Shown here: positions 44,703 through 55,517 of the stretch, in pieces
Position numbering within the stretch: position 1 is the stretch's first letter
Layout: the number at the start of each line of letters is the position of its first letter
DNA from: Malonomonas rubra DSM 5091
Lineage (GTDB): Bacteria > Desulfobacterota > Desulfuromonadia > Desulfuromonadales > Geopsychrobacteraceae
DNA length: 64,000 nucleotides
Assembly: GCF_900142125.1 (NCBI RefSeq)
Contig: NZ_FQZT01000002.1
Coordinates: 1-64,000 of the forward strand
Reading direction: 5' to 3'
Translations under genes and position numbers: made by a program
The notes under the pieces: generated by a model
What the model was told of the DNA's origin: nothing
The model's database searches: none
The model's input: only the letters and a program-made list of their open reading frames with translations

Positions 44703-45497
44703 CTATGGCAAGTATAAAATCGGGTTGACCGCCTGCTTGCCCTTACGAACCTCAAAATGCAACCGTGGCGACCCACCGGCTGGAGGAGTCCCAGACAAAG
44801 CAACCTTCTCCCCCTTACTGACAAAATCACCCTGTTTCACATAATTACGCTGATTAAAACCATAAACAGTAAAAAGATCATTCTCGTGCTGGAGAATAAT
44901 CAGGTGGCCATAACCATTAACACCGTCACCACTGTAAATCACTTTCCCTGCTTCGGCAGCAACAACGGTTGTTCCTGAGCGAACGGCAATCTCTATCCCT
45001 TTACCACGCCCTGCCTCCGCCTGGCTGCTGAACGATCGAACGATTTTGCCGCGCAACGGCCACTCCAGCTTCTTCACATCTGTCGATCGAGCAGGTTGAC
45101 TGATTTTTGCCGACGGCTTTTTTACGACAACTTTTTTAGCCGTAGTCGTTTTTTTGCTGCTTACCTTAGCAGCTATCGTTTTCGTCACTGGAGTGGCCTT
45201 CTGTGCCGGCTTGACCACCGTAACAGAACGGACCCGATCGGCGCCCGGGACAAACAGACGGGTTCCCGCGCGCACTTTGGTTGGGTCATTGATCCTGTTG
45301 GCACGAACGAGAGAAGCCTCGCTGACATCATAGGTTTTACTGATACGATAGAGCGTCTGCCCCGGTTTGACTGTGTGATAAACGCCAGTTTCGCAGCCGA
45401 CCAGAAGAACCAAGAGCAATGGCAGACACAGGCAGAGCCAGATGCGCAACATCTGCACCCGACTCAACAGCAATCTATCTGCCCATCTTCTGAACAT
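44703..45497 (-). CDS. nlpD: NlpD-like LysM / degenerate M23 lipoprotein
   Basis: This predicted outer-membrane lipoprotein (lipobox LVGC near residue 35) has one LysM peptidoglycan-binding domain (YHTVKPGQTLYRISKTYDVS), a basic K/T/A-rich linker and a LytM/M23 domain (about 165-262). The zinc-peptidase ligands are mostly replaced: HxGxD has become GKGIEIA, YAHL is VYGFN and HLHFE is RLHFE. It therefore probably acts, like E. coli NlpD, as a non-enzymatic activator of an amidase. ATG 45452 would give a more compact signal peptide. It lies between yqaA and rpoS, and the rpoS promoter may lie inside it. Confidence 0.9.
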   Translation of the reverse strand: MFRRWADRLLLSRVQMLRIWLCLCLPLLLVLLVGCETGVYHTVKPGQTLYRISKTYDVSEASLVRANRINDPTKVRAGTRLFVPGADRVRSVTVVKPAQKATPVTKTIAAKVSSKKTTTAKKVVVKKPSAKISQPARSTDVKKLEWPLRGKIVRSFSSQAEAGRGKGIEIAVRSGTTVVAAEAGKVIYSGDGVNGYGHLIILQHENDLFTVYGFNQRNYVKQGDFVSKGEKVALSGTPPAGGSPRLHFEVRKGKQAVNPILYLP

Positions 45498-45519
45498 CCG
45501 TATCCCGCAATATCAGTAA

Positions 45520-46113
45520 TCAATGTAAATATTTGATGAGAACCAGTACCGCAACCAGTAGAACAAGAAAAAGGATAGTGAGTAAATTGAAATATTTTTC
45601 GATAAAATCGCGTGCCGGTCGCCCCAGGTAATAAAAAAGCGCAGCGATCAGAAAAAAACGCAGTCCACGACTGACAACCGACGCCAGCGCGAAAACTGGT
45701 AAATTGATCTGAAAAGCCCCAGCGGAAATGGTAAAGATTTTGTACGGAATCGGAGTAAAACCGGCCGCAAATATTGTCCAGAAATCGTACTGATCGAACA
45801 GGCCCTTGACCTGGGCAAAGCCAGCCTCGGTAAAACCGGGAACATACTGATAGAAATATGGGCTGAGCGAGTCCCAGGCGCCCCAGCCGATAAGGTAGCC
45901 GAGCATACCACCAGTCGCTGAACCGATGGTCGCTACCAGCGCGAAGCGATAAGAACGGGTAGGAATAGCCAGACAAAGAGCAATCAGCAGAACGTCGGGA
46001 GGAATGGGGAAAAAACTGGCCTCGGCAAACGCCAGCAGGAACAACGCCGGCACGCCGTAGGGAGTATCGGCCCAGGACAGGACCCAGTCATAAAGACGAC
46101 GAACAACCTTCAT
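45520..46113 (-). CDS. YqaA/DedA-family membrane protein
   Basis: A 197-residue protein with about five hydrophobic helices and the SNARE-associated/DedA (VTT) signature: FAEASFFPIPPDVLLIAL near residue 28-45 and the second half FAAGFTPIPYKIFTISAGAF. The glycine-rich ATGGMLGYLIGWGAWDSL lies between. DedA-fold proteins scramble or carry membrane lipids, while the YqaA subgroup is uncharacterised. It sits inside the pcm-nlpD interval and is likely cotranscribed with them. Confidence 0.9.
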   Translation of the reverse strand: MKVVRRLYDWVLSWADTPYGVPALFLLAFAEASFFPIPPDVLLIALCLAIPTRSYRFALVATIGSATGGMLGYLIGWGAWDSLSPYFYQYVPGFTEAGFAQVKGLFDQYDFWTIFAAGFTPIPYKIFTISAGAFQINLPVFALASVVSRGLRFFLIAALFYYLGRPARDFIEKYFNLLTILFLVLLVAVLVLIKYLH

Positions 46114-46125
46114 AGCTGACCCAAT

Positions 46126-46782
46126 TTAATCTTCATCAGCCGTCAGCCAGCCCTGTTCACCGATCAAAGGAACAAAACGGCAGCCCATCAACTGCTCTCG
46201 CTTGTAGTTACCATTCTCCAGTCGCGTGATACGCATCAAAATTTGTTGCGAACGATCGCCGACCGGGAGCACCAGTTTACCGCCAATCTCCAACTGCTGG
46301 AGATATTCAGTCGGAATATCGGGAGCACCTGCCGCGACCAGGATACCGTCGAAAGGAGCTTGATCTTTCCAGCCGATGGTCCCGTCACCGACTTTGATAT
46401 TGACGTTGCTCAAGCAAAGCTGATCAAGCACTTTGCGTGCCCGGCCTGCCAACGAAGAAATCCGTTCGATGGAATAGACACGTTTCACCAGCAAAGAAAG
46501 AATTGCGCTTTGATAGCCGGAGCCGGTACCGATTTCAAGTATTCTTTCGTGCCCTTCGAGCTCCAGCGCTGCCGACATGGAAGCAACCATATAGGGTTGT
46601 GAAATCGTCTGTTTTTCACCAATCGGTAATGAAGCATCACTGTATGCATGGCTATGCAGACCGGGCTCAACAAAGAGGTGGCGAGGCACCTGCAACATGG
46701 CATCGAGAACGCGCTGATCTGTGACCCCGCGAGCCATAATCTGCTGCTCGACCATCCGTCGACGGGCAATAGCAAAATCCAT
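46126..46782 (-). CDS. pcm: Protein-L-isoaspartate O-methyltransferase
   Basis: Pcm repairs damaged aspartyl residues by methylating L-isoaspartate. The 218-residue enzyme shows [20 protein letters not shown] at the N-terminus and the family start of the active site ([20 protein letters not shown]). SAM motif I is [15 protein letters not shown], and motif II is [15 protein letters not shown]. The ATG at 46782 overlaps the surE stop as TGATG. Length and context (surE-pcm-nlpD-rpoS) are classical. Confidence 0.96.
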   Translation of the reverse strand: MDFAIARRRMVEQQIMARGVTDQRVLDAMLQVPRHLFVEPGLHSHAYSDASLPIGEKQTISQPYMVASMSAALELEGHERILEIGTGSGYQSAILSLLVKRVYSIERISSLAGRARKVLDQLCLSNVNIKVGDGTIGWKDQAPFDGILVAAGAPDIPTEYLQQLEIGGKLVLPVGDRSQQILMRITRLENGNYKREQLMGCRFVPLIGEQGWLTADED

Positions 46783-47540
46783 CAATTCTTATCCAGCAAA
46801 GTCGTGAGAGACCAGTCTTCGATAGCAGAAAAGGAACTGTCGTTGGTCAGGTTGGCGTGCAACGGAGTAACTGAGATCATCTGTTCGTGTACCGCATCAC
46901 AGTCACTGCCGGGAATACTTTCGAAGCCGACATCGCCTCCGCCGATCCAGTAGTAGTGCCGCCCACGTGGGTCCTGATTAACTGTGACCGCATCACCGTA
47001 CTTGCGTTTTCCCTGCCGTGTCACCCTGACGCCTCGGCAGGGCCCCGGCGGCACATTAACATTCAGAAAGGTATCAGAAGGCATACCGTTCTGTAGCACC
47101 TGTTCTGCAAGTTGTGCGGCAAAACCGGCGGCTCGGGACAGATCTTCGGCCTGAAAAACATCGCAATCAAGGGAGACAGCAAAGGCAGGAAGTCCCATCA
47201 GCGACGCTTCCATCGCAGCACAGACTGTTCCGGAATAGGTAATATCATCCCCTAGGTTCCCGCCGCGGTTGATCCCGGAAACGACTAATTGCGGCTTTTC
47301 ATGTAGCAATCCGTGAACCCCGAGATTAACGCAGTCGGACGGAGTACCATCGACGGCAAAAACGTCTGTCTTGATTTCTTCGGCACGCAGGGGGCGCTCC
47401 AGAGTCAAAGCATGGCCGACCGCGCTACGATTGCGATCAGGAGCGACCACAACGACCCGCCCCAATCTCCCCAGCGCAACAGCAAGTGAACGGATACCGG
47501 GCGAACGTACTCCATCGTCGTTGGTGACAAGGATCAGCAC
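46782..47540 (-). CDS. surE: 5'/3'-nucleotidase SurE
   Basis: SurE is a metal-dependent phosphatase acting on nucleoside monophosphates and short polyphosphate. The metal-binding N-terminus [20 protein letters not shown] holds the invariant NDDG. Further motifs are [48 protein letters not shown] and FLNVNVPPG. The start is GTG with AAAGG upstream. The 252-residue length is typical. It is translationally coupled to pcm. Confidence 0.96.
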   Translation of the reverse strand: MLILVTNDDGVRSPGIRSLAVALGRLGRVVVVAPDRNRSAVGHALTLERPLRAEEIKTDVFAVDGTPSDCVNLGVHGLLHEKPQLVVSGINRGGNLGDDITYSGTVCAAMEASLMGLPAFAVSLDCDVFQAEDLSRAAGFAAQLAEQVLQNGMPSDTFLNVNVPPGPCRGVRVTRQGKRKYGDAVTVNQDPRGRHYYWIGGGDVGFESIPGSDCDAVHEQMISVTPLHANLTNDSSFSAIEDWSLTTLLDKN

Positions 47541-47549
47541 AGGAAACCT

Positions 47550-47912
47550 TTATTCGACATCGGGATTATCCAGCAGGCGTTGCCGGATACGTTGCAGATC
47601 GGTTTTGAGGTGTTGCAAAACTTCAGCTGGAGAAGCCGCACTCTGTTCGGACAGTTCATCCATTGACATGTCCGACATCAGCTTTTTGCGTGCCCCGGCA
47701 ATAGTAAAGCCCTGCCGATAAAGCAGATCCTTTATCAACAGGGCCGTTTCGACATCTTTTCGACGATAAAGTCGCTGATTAGAGCGGCTTTTTACCGGCT
47801 GCAAAGCTTTAAACTCGGTTTCCCAATAACGCAGCACATGGGTTTTAACCCGCAGTAAAGCTGCAACTTCACCGATTTTATAATAGAGCTTGTCTGGTAT
47901 ATCGACAGCCAT
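47550..47912 (-). CDS. MerR-family HTH regulator
   Basis: A 120-residue MerR-type DNA-binding protein: [20 protein letters not shown] (recognition helix) then [20 protein letters not shown] (wing), followed by a short coiled-coil helix. It lacks the C-terminal metal- or drug-binding domain and the cysteines of metal sensors. Short MerR proteins of this type commonly follow ihfA in deltaproteobacteria and other groups. The target is unknown. It lies between ihfA and surE with gaps of about 10 bases each side. Confidence 0.9.
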   Translation of the reverse strand: MAVDIPDKLYYKIGEVAALLRVKTHVLRYWETEFKALQPVKSRSNQRLYRRKDVETALLIKDLLYRQGFTIAGARKKLMSDMSMDELSEQSAASPAEVLQHLKTDLQRIRQRLLDNPDVE

Positions 47913-47922
47913 TCAACTCTAT

Positions 47923-48207
47923 TTATTCGTCTTCGCCGTTAATCGACGCCTTCAGAACTTGACTCGGCTTGAAGGTGAGGATTTTACGTGCAGAAATTTC
48001 AATCTCGTCGCCGGTTTGCGGGTTGCGACCACGACGTGAAGCTTTTTCTTTGACGACAAAATTTCCGAAACCGGCAATCTTGATTTTTTCTCCGGTTTCC
48101 AAAGTATTCTTCATCAGGTCGAATACCATTTCAACAATTGCCGCCGATTCCTTTTTTGAGAAACCGGTGGTCAGATAAACACTTTCAATCAAATCTGCTT
48201 TGGTCAT
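47923..48207 (-). CDS. ihfA: Integration host factor subunit alpha
   Basis: IhfA is one half of the DNA-bending heterodimer IHF. The 94-residue protein begins MTKADLIESVYLTTGFSKKE and has the core IKIAGFGNFVVKEKASRRGR with the DNA-intercalating proline region NPQTGDEIEISARKILTFKP. Position directly after pheT is the standard location of ihfA and distinguishes it from hup. GGGAGGG lies 5 bases upstream of ATG. IHF can assist sigma-54 promoters such as the one at pilA, though no such contact is shown here. Confidence 0.94.
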   Translation of the reverse strand: MTKADLIESVYLTTGFSKKESAAIVEMVFDLMKNTLETGEKIKIAGFGNFVVKEKASRRGRNPQTGDEIEISARKILTFKPSQVLKASINGEDE

Positions 48208-48308
48208 ATTCCCTCCCGCCAGTGTTCACGCAGGTGCATAATTGAATACTACTATCTAGTTGATTTTTCAGGACTTATACCACAGAGAAATAGGCTGTGC
48301 AACTGCTA

Positions 48309-50714
48309 TCAGCGAATTTCTGCACCAAGCTGATGGCAAATCGACTTAATCAGCTTATTGTGGCCCTTTACAACCTCATCATCGGTCAAAGTTTTTTCCA
48401 GGTCGCGATAACGCACCCGGACCGCCAGGCTCTTCTTTCCCTCCGGGATACCCTTCCCCGTATAAAGGTCAAAAAGCACTGCATTTTCAATATATTTCAC
48501 CTTGGTTCGGTTGATGATATCCATCACTTCAGCCGCACTTACCGACTCATCAAGCAACAGCGCACTATCACGGATAACGTCCGGGAAGCGCGAAAGCGGC
48601 TTGAACTTGCTGTATTCACCGGAAACTTCAAGCATGGCTTCAACATCCAACTCCAGCAGGAAGACCGGTTGGTCGATATCGAAAGCAGCCAGGACCTGCG
48701 GGTGAACTTCGCCAATGCTGCCGAGCTGCTTTTTTTTCTGCAGCAAATGACAGGATTTGCCAGGGTGCAGATACGGCTCCGGCGTATCAACAGAGAAGGT
48801 GACATCAGACACGTTGATTGCGCCAAGTAGTTCCTCAACCACACCTTTAAGGTCGTAGAAATCAACCTGATCAGCACCTTGCGCCCAGCCTTCCGGTTGG
48901 CGACGGCCACAAGCAACTGCAGTCAGAGTCAAACGCTCATTGCAGGTTTGCCCTTCCTGCGGAAGAAACACCGGCCGCAGTTCAAACAGACGTAAGTCGG
49001 TACTGCGATAAGCCAGGTTGCGGGAAACCGTTTCCAGCAAGCTCGGCACCAAACTGGTCCGCATTACCGCCTGATCTTCCGACAGCGGGTTAAGGATTTT
49101 CACCTGCTGACGCCGCGGGTCGTCCTCGGCAACGCCCAACTTTTGGATGGCATCAGTGCCATAAAAGGAGTAATTCATCGCCTCGGAGAAACCGCAGGAA
49201 ACAATGGTATTGCGCAGCATGTTCTGAACCTGCTGACGCTTCGGAGGAACCACCGCATCGACAGTCCCGACCGGCATGGTGACCGGAATATCGTCATAGC
49301 CGTACAGCCGCGCGACCTCTTCGATCAGGTCGACTTCCCGCTCAATATCGGGACGGAAACTCGGCACGGTCACCTTCAACTGATCAGCAGCACTACCATC
49401 TTCAACCTGCAGACCGATCGACTCAAGCAGAACCTGAACAGTCTGCAGATCGACCGGGATATCGAGCAGCGCCTGCACCTTTGACAGGTTCAGATCGAGA
49501 ACCGGGGTCTGCAGCGGCTGCGGATAATTATCAATGACACCGGCGAGCACTTCACCCTGCCCCAGTTCAGCAATCAGGCTGGCAGCACGATCGAGAGCAA
49601 CCGGGATCATATCGATATCGGCACCACGCTCGAAACGGTGCGAGGATTCGGTGTGCAAGCCATGACGCTTGCTGGTACGACGGATCGCCGTCGGCTTGAA
49701 ATAGGCTGCTTCCAGCAGGATATTTTCAGTGTCATCCTGCACTTCGGAATTCAGCCCCCCCATGACCCCGGCCATGGCAACAGGCTTTTTACCGTCACAG
49801 ATCATCAGGTCCTCGGCGATCATTTCATGCTCCTGATCATCGAGAGTCGTAAATTTCTCGCCCTGCTGTGCACGCTTGACGACAATCCGCCCCTCTTCGA
49901 GGAACCTGAAGTCGAAGGCGTGCATCGGGTGACCGAGTTCCATCATGATGTAGTTGGTGACATCAACGACATTATTGATCGAACGCATGCCGACCGCTTC
50001 AAGGCGACGAACCATCCAGTCTGGGGATGGACCGATCTTGACACCTTTGATCATCCGTGCCGCATAACGCGGGCAATACTCGGCATCCTCAATAGTCACC
50101 GAGGTCTGATCATCAATCTTCTCTGCTGACTCGGCAATTTCTGGCTTCGGCAGCTTCAGTTTCTGATCACACATGGCAGCGACTTCGCGCGCCACACCAA
50201 CGACACTCAAGCAATCAGGTCGGTTCGGGGTCAGGCCGATCTCGATCATAAAGTCTTTCAGCTCAAGCGCATCGAATACCGGCTGGCCAAGCTTGAGATC
50301 CTGCGGCAGGATCATGATACCGGCCGACTCTTCCGACAGGGCGAGCTCTTTTCCAGAGCAAAGCATGCCCATGGAGACCTGACCACGGATTTTTGATTTC
50401 TTGATTTTGAAATCACCCGGCAGAACCGAACCAACCTGCGCAAAAGCGACGATATCGCCAGTTTTGTGGTTTGGTGCTCCACAGACAACCTGAACTGTTT
50501 CTGTCCCGTTATTGACCTGGCAAACGGTCAGTTTGTCAGCGTCCGGATGCTTTTCCACCGATTCCAGTTTGGCAACAACAACCGAATCGAGTCCACCGCC
50601 GATTTCTTCCAGCGCATCGACCTCAAGACCAGCCATAGTCAGGCGATGACAGAGATCTTCGGGGCTGTAATCGAAATCGACAAATTCTTTCAACCAATTA
50701 TAGGTAACTATCAT
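48309..50714 (-). CDS. pheT: Phenylalanyl-tRNA synthetase beta subunit
   Basis: PheT is the large subunit of the alpha2-beta2 enzyme. The 801-residue protein contains the tRNA-binding OB domain (about 40-150, with VVAKLESVEKHPDADKLTVC), the B3/B4 editing domain with GHPMHAFDF, B5 domains and a catalytic-like core. The C-terminal ferredoxin-fold anticodon-binding domain (about 705-801) starts at KFKPLSRFPDVIRDSALLLD. It follows pheS by 19 bases. Length is normal. The 100 bases after it, ahead of ihfA, hold no clear terminator. Confidence 0.97.
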   Translation of the reverse strand: MIVTYNWLKEFVDFDYSPEDLCHRLTMAGLEVDALEEIGGGLDSVVVAKLESVEKHPDADKLTVCQVNNGTETVQVVCGAPNHKTGDIVAFAQVGSVLPGDFKIKKSKIRGQVSMGMLCSGKELALSEESAGIMILPQDLKLGQPVFDALELKDFMIEIGLTPNRPDCLSVVGVAREVAAMCDQKLKLPKPEIAESAEKIDDQTSVTIEDAEYCPRYAARMIKGVKIGPSPDWMVRRLEAVGMRSINNVVDVTNYIMMELGHPMHAFDFRFLEEGRIVVKRAQQGEKFTTLDDQEHEMIAEDLMICDGKKPVAMAGVMGGLNSEVQDDTENILLEAAYFKPTAIRRTSKRHGLHTESSHRFERGADIDMIPVALDRAASLIAELGQGEVLAGVIDNYPQPLQTPVLDLNLSKVQALLDIPVDLQTVQVLLESIGLQVEDGSAADQLKVTVPSFRPDIEREVDLIEEVARLYGYDDIPVTMPVGTVDAVVPPKRQQVQNMLRNTIVSCGFSEAMNYSFYGTDAIQKLGVAEDDPRRQQVKILNPLSEDQAVMRTSLVPSLLETVSRNLAYRSTDLRLFELRPVFLPQEGQTCNERLTLTAVACGRRQPEGWAQGADQVDFYDLKGVVEELLGAINVSDVTFSVDTPEPYLHPGKSCHLLQKKKQLGSIGEVHPQVLAAFDIDQPVFLLELDVEAMLEVSGEYSKFKPLSRFPDVIRDSALLLDESVSAAEVMDIINRTKVKYIENAVLFDLYTGKGIPEGKKSLAVRVRYRDLEKTLTDDEVVKGHNKLIKSICHQLGAEIR

Positions 50715-50733
50715 TATTCAATCCTTCCCCAAT

Positions 50734-51753
<1,020 letters not shown>

Positions 51754-51801
51754 TCATTCCACGTCTAGGCAAAGGTCTTTGCCTGTTCGGTCATTTAACG
51801 A

Positions 51802-51829
51802 AAACTGACGCCGGCGGACCAGCGTCAGG
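51802..51829 (-). terminator. Second hairpin of the rplT-pheS spacer
   Basis: Minus strand CTGACGCTGG and CCGGCGTCAG pair with one mismatch around a 4-base loop and are followed by TTTT. It lies about 50 bases before pheS and after a first terminator at 51860-51893. It could be an attenuator of pheST. Confidence 0.55.
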
Positions 51830-51859
51830 TATTTAACAAAAGGGAGTGAACCGGAAACG

Positions 51860-51893
51860 AAAAAAGGGAGATGGAGTTTAAAGTCCATCTCCC
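51860..51893 (-). terminator. Terminator after rplT
   Basis: Minus strand GGGAGATGGA and TCCATCTCCC form a perfect 10-bp stem with an 8-base loop, followed by six T, 20 bases after the rplT stop. Confidence 0.85.
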
Positions 51894-51913
51894 CTTGGAA
51901 GGCTTGAATCTGC

Positions 51914-52270
51914 CTACTGCAGTTTCGCCTTGGCGGTTTCAACAACAGCGCTGAAACCTGCGGGGTCGTTGACAGCAAGATCTGCCATAATCTTACGGTC
52001 AAGAGCGACCTCGGCCTGCTTCAATCCATGAATCAGGCGGCTGTAGGAGAGTCCGTTGTCACGGGCCGCAGCATTGATACGAGCGATCCACAGGGCACGG
52101 AAATCCCGCTTCTTGACACGACGGTCACGGTAAGCGTAATTCAGTGCGCGATCGACTGCTTCGGTAGCTGAACGGAACAATTTGCTGCGGGCGCCACGGT
52201 AGCCTTTGGCAAGTTTAAGTACTTTGTTCCGACGACGTCTGGCTTTAAAGCCTCTTTTTACTCTTGGCAT
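51914..52270 (-). CDS. rplT: Large ribosomal subunit protein bL20
   Basis: bL20 is an early-assembly 50S protein that also represses its own operon in several bacteria. The 118-residue basic protein begins [20 protein letters not shown], with the globular part from [20 protein letters not shown] to the end. Size and sequence are standard. It lies in the thrS-infC-rpmI-rplT-pheST cluster. The 110 bases upstream, before rpmI, contain a small GGGGA/TCCCC hairpin that could form part of an L20 control site, but this is not certain. Confidence 0.98.
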   Translation of the reverse strand: MPRVKRGFKARRRRNKVLKLAKGYRGARSKLFRSATEAVDRALNYAYRDRRVKKRDFRALWIARINAAARDNGLSYSRLIHGLKQAEVALDRKIMADLAVNDPAGFSAVVETAKAKLQ

Positions 52271-52381
52271 CTCACTTCTCCTTCTTCTTTAAGTAGGTTT
52301 CGGCTTGCGCCGTGGTCGGATCTGCAGGGGGAGATTAGTCCCCACAGTTCACAACCAACTCATCATTCGATGAGCAAATCG

Positions 52382-52579
52382 TTACAGGTACGGAATCAAC
52401 TGCGCGATGTTACGCTCGTCAGCTTTGTGGATAAGAGTTCCCTGACGCAGCTCACGCTTCCGCTTGGTGCTCTTCTTGGTCAGAATGTGGCTGGTAAAAG
52501 CCTTGTTCCGACGGATCTTGCCGGTGCCGGTCTTGCGGAAACGCTTGGCCGCACCACGATTGGTCTTGATTTTTGGCAT
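52382..52579 (-). CDS. rpmI: Large ribosomal subunit protein bL35
   Basis: bL35 is a small basic 50S protein: [20 protein letters not shown] at the start and [20 protein letters not shown] in the middle. The 65-residue length is normal. It follows infC by 52 bases and precedes rplT by 111, as in the widespread infC-rpmI-rplT operon. A good GGAG-type ribosome-binding site (AGGAGAG) precedes the ATG. Confidence 0.98.
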   Translation of the reverse strand: MPKIKTNRGAAKRFRKTGTGKIRRNKAFTSHILTKKSTKRKRELRQGTLIHKADERNIAQLIPYL

Positions 52580-52631
52580 TACTAACTCTCCTGTTACCTT
52601 TTGTTTTATATAGTTCCGGTATCCCGGTTCA

Positions 52632-53144
52632 CTACTTTTTCAGCGGGCCGATCATCATGGTCATGAAACGACCCATCTTGCTCGGCTGCGATTCAACCTG
52701 ACCGACATCTTTGAGAGCTTCAACGGCTTTGTCCAACTGCATCATCCCCTGTTCGGGGTGAGCATTCTCGCGTCCGCGGAACATGATGGTCAGTTTGACC
52801 TTATTCCCTTCCTCGAGGAAACGACGAGCATGCTTAATCTTGAAGTTGAAATCATGATCATCGGTCTTAGGCCGCATCTTAACTTCCTTGATCTCAACCT
52901 TGACCTGTTTTTTCTTGGCTTCAGAAGCACGTTTGGCCTGCTGGTACTTGTACTTGCCGTAATCCATGATCCGGCACACCGGCGGCTCCGCCCCAGGTGA
53001 CACTTCCACCAGGTCTAGACCCTGCTCTTGAGCTTGACGCAACGCTTCCCGGGTATCGAGAATCCCGAGCTGACCACCCTCATCATCAATCACCCGAACT
53101 TCCCGGGCTTTGATGGCATCGTTGATGTTCGCTTCCTTGGCTAT
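52632..53144 (-). CDS. infC: Translation initiation factor IF-3 (probable ATA start)
   Basis: IF-3 monitors start-codon choice and keeps ribosomal subunits apart. The C-terminal domain includes [20 protein letters not shown]. The family's N-terminal sequence [20 protein letters not shown] is encoded upstream of any ATG or GTG in frame. It is preceded by ATA at 53144-53142, with GGAG 9 bases further up. An AUA/AUU-type start is how infC is autoregulated in other bacteria, so 53144 is taken as the start (170 residues). A GTG at 53093 would delete 17 conserved residues. Confidence 0.93.
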   Translation of the reverse strand: MAKEANINDAIKAREVRVIDDEGGQLGILDTREALRQAQEQGLDLVEVSPGAEPPVCRIMDYGKYKYQQAKRASEAKKKQVKVEIKEVKMRPKTDDHDFNFKIKHARRFLEEGNKVKLTIMFRGRENAHPEQGMMQLDKAVEALKDVGQVESQPSKMGRFMTMMIGPLKK

Positions 53145-53235
53145 CGGTCTGTCTCCTCTACTCTGTATGCAGATTTCTGCAGCAATAAATCACATCGCAC
53201 AACGGCGAAAAGACCCACCACGGGCCCTTTCTTGC

Positions 53236-55152
53236 TTATCTATATTCAGCTGCTTCCTTTTCGACGAAGCTGATAAAATCAGCAACGCTCATCGATTCCA
53301 TGTTCTTGCCAGTCCGGAATCGCGGCGCAACAGTTTTTTCTTCCATCTCCCGATCGCCGATGACCAGCATATACGGGATCTTTGCTACCTGCGCTTCGCG
53401 AATCTTGAAGCCGAGTTTCTCGTTCCGCAGGTCAAGCTCTACCCGAACCCCAGCGGCACGGAGCTGCTGGTAGACCTCTTCAGCGTACTCAGCCTGATTG
53501 TCAGTGACATTAACAACAATCGCCTGAACCGGCGAAAGCCAGAGCGGGAAGCTGCCTGCATAATGCTCAATCAGTACACCGATGAAGCGCTCAATCGAGC
53601 CAAGGATGACTCGATGCAACATAACCGGTCGATGCTTTTCCCCGTCGGCGCCGGTGTAATTCAAGTCAAAACGCTCGGGCAGGGTAAAATCGCACTGGAT
53701 TGTAGCACACTGCCATTCCCTGTCAAGCGCGTCCTTGAGCTTTACATCGATCTTCGGACCGTAGAAAGCTCCGTCGCCTTCGTTGATTTCATACTCCTGA
53801 CCGCTCGACTCCAATGCGGCCCTTAAAGCGCTGGTTGCGCGCTCCCAGTCCTCATCGCTACCGATCGCTTTTTCCGGCCGGGTCGAGAGCTCCATGGTGT
53901 ATTCAAAGCCAAAAATTCCAGCAACGTCCTGCACAAACTTCATGATCGCCTTAACCTCAGCGTCAATCTGGTCCGGGCGACAGATGATATGGGCATCATC
54001 CTGAGTAAAGCCACGAACTCGCAACAGACCGTGCAGAACGCCCGATTTCTCATGGCGATGAACTGTGCCCAACTCGAAATAGCGCTGTGGCAGGTTTCGA
54101 TAGGAACGCGGCTGCGACTTGTAAATCAACATGTGCGCCAAACAGTTCATCGGCTTGATGCCGTAACCCTGTTCGTCGACCTCAGTGAAGTACATATTTT
54201 CTTTGTAGTTATCGTAATGACCCGACTTCTCCCAAAGCTCCTGCTTGAGAATCTGCGGCCCCATGACAATATCGTAGCCGCGCTTGAGGTGTTCCTTGCG
54301 TTCGAAATCCTCGATAATGGTGCGCAACATGGCGCCCTTCGGATGCCAGATGACCAAACCAGCACCTGCTTCCTCGCTGAAAGAGAAAAGGTCCAGCTCT
54401 TTGCCCAGCTTACGGTGATCCCGTTTGCGTGCCTCTTCAAGTCGATTCAGGTGCGCCTTGAGGTCTTTTTTGTTCTGGAAAGCAGTGGCGTAGACCCGTT
54501 GCAGCATGGCGTTGTGTTCATCACCGCGCCAGTAGGCGCCTGCCAAGCTGGTCAGCTTGTAGGCTTTCAGCATACCGGTGCGTGGAATATGCGGCCCACG
54601 GCAGAGGTCAACAAAGTTACCTTGGCGATAGACCGAAACCTGCCCTTGATCGAGGTCTTCAATCAGCTCGACCTTGTACTCCTCGCCCATCTCATGGAAC
54701 ATATTGATAGCGTCTTCGCGGGTGATATCTTCGCGGGTGATCGGCAAATCAGCTTTGGCCAGTTCATCCATCTTCTTTTCGATGACTTCGAAATCTTCCG
54801 GCACGAACTTTTTGGTCTCGCTATAGAAGTCGTAGTAGAAACCATCCTTGATCGCCGGACCGATGGTGACCTGGACTTCATTGCCGTAAATATCCTTAAC
54901 CGCCTGGGCCATCAGGTGGGCACAAGAGTGGCGGATAATTTCCAACGCTTCCGGTGAATTCTGGGTAATCAGCTCAAGCTTACCGGAAACCGATAACGGG
55001 CGGGTGACGTCAACCAGCTCACCTTCAAAACGGGCAGCGACGGCCTGGCGCGCCAAACCTTCACCGATGGTCAATGCGACATCATAGGGAGTCGCACCCG
55101 ACTCAACCTCTTTGACTGACCCGTCCGGTAGTTCAATCTGCAACATTGCCAT
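53236..55152 (-). CDS. thrS: Threonyl-tRNA synthetase
   Basis: ThrS charges tRNA-Thr and edits mischarged serine. The 638-residue protein has the N-terminal TGS domain (1-62), the editing domain with [11 protein letters not shown] and a later HxxxC-type site. In the class II core, motif 2 is [20 protein letters not shown] with the zinc-binding Cys and His, and motif 3 is [20 protein letters not shown]. The anticodon-binding domain (about 535-638) has [24 protein letters not shown] stands 7 bases before ATG. It heads the infC-rpmI-rplT-pheST cluster and follows tRNA-Val. Confidence 0.97.
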   Translation of the reverse strand: MAMLQIELPDGSVKEVESGATPYDVALTIGEGLARQAVAARFEGELVDVTRPLSVSGKLELITQNSPEALEIIRHSCAHLMAQAVKDIYGNEVQVTIGPAIKDGFYYDFYSETKKFVPEDFEVIEKKMDELAKADLPITREDITREDAINMFHEMGEEYKVELIEDLDQGQVSVYRQGNFVDLCRGPHIPRTGMLKAYKLTSLAGAYWRGDEHNAMLQRVYATAFQNKKDLKAHLNRLEEARKRDHRKLGKELDLFSFSEEAGAGLVIWHPKGAMLRTIIEDFERKEHLKRGYDIVMGPQILKQELWEKSGHYDNYKENMYFTEVDEQGYGIKPMNCLAHMLIYKSQPRSYRNLPQRYFELGTVHRHEKSGVLHGLLRVRGFTQDDAHIICRPDQIDAEVKAIMKFVQDVAGIFGFEYTMELSTRPEKAIGSDEDWERATSALRAALESSGQEYEINEGDGAFYGPKIDVKLKDALDREWQCATIQCDFTLPERFDLNYTGADGEKHRPVMLHRVILGSIERFIGVLIEHYAGSFPLWLSPVQAIVVNVTDNQAEYAEEVYQQLRAAGVRVELDLRNEKLGFKIREAQVAKIPYMLVIGDREMEEKTVAPRFRTGKNMESMSVADFISFVEKEAAEYR

Positions 55153-55169
55153 ATCAAATCTCCTGAAAC

Positions 55170-55199
55170 AAAAAGAGGCATCTTTATGTAAGATGCCTC
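55170..55199 (-). terminator. Terminator after tRNA-Val(GAC)
   Basis: GAGGCATCTT and AAGATGCCTC form a 10-bp stem with a 5-base loop, followed by five T on the minus strand. It lies between tRNA-Val and thrS, so thrS would need read-through or a promoter within the last few bases. Confidence 0.85.
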
Positions 55200-55233
55200 G
55201 ACGTTCAATGCGGTAATTTTGGTTGCCGTTTTA

Positions 55234-55308
<75 letters not shown>

Positions 55309-55327
55309 GCAACCAACCGGGCGTGTT

Positions 55328-55355
55328 TGTATCAAATCGCCCTTCACACTGTCAA
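55328..55355 (-). promoter_or_regulatory. Promoter of tRNA-Val(GAC)
   Basis: A perfect TTGACA (55355-55350) on the minus strand with a weak -10 GATACA (55333-55328) 16 bases downstream, about 20 bases before the tRNA. Confidence 0.55.
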
Positions 55356-55517
55356 GCCATTTTCTTTAATTTCTTTCAGATTTTTCTCTTCTCCCGAACC
55401 GGCCTTAATACTACTCTAACAACTCTTGCCAGTCGTGGAGAAGATGTTTAGAGTAAACCAGCGCCGATGCTGAGCGCAATAGCTATTCGGCAACTATTAA
55501 TACAATGAGGTATTGAA

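Noticed and set aside
51754-52002. 82-codon minus-strand frame across the rplT-pheS spacer
   Set aside because: It runs through two terminator hairpins and overlaps rplT in another frame.
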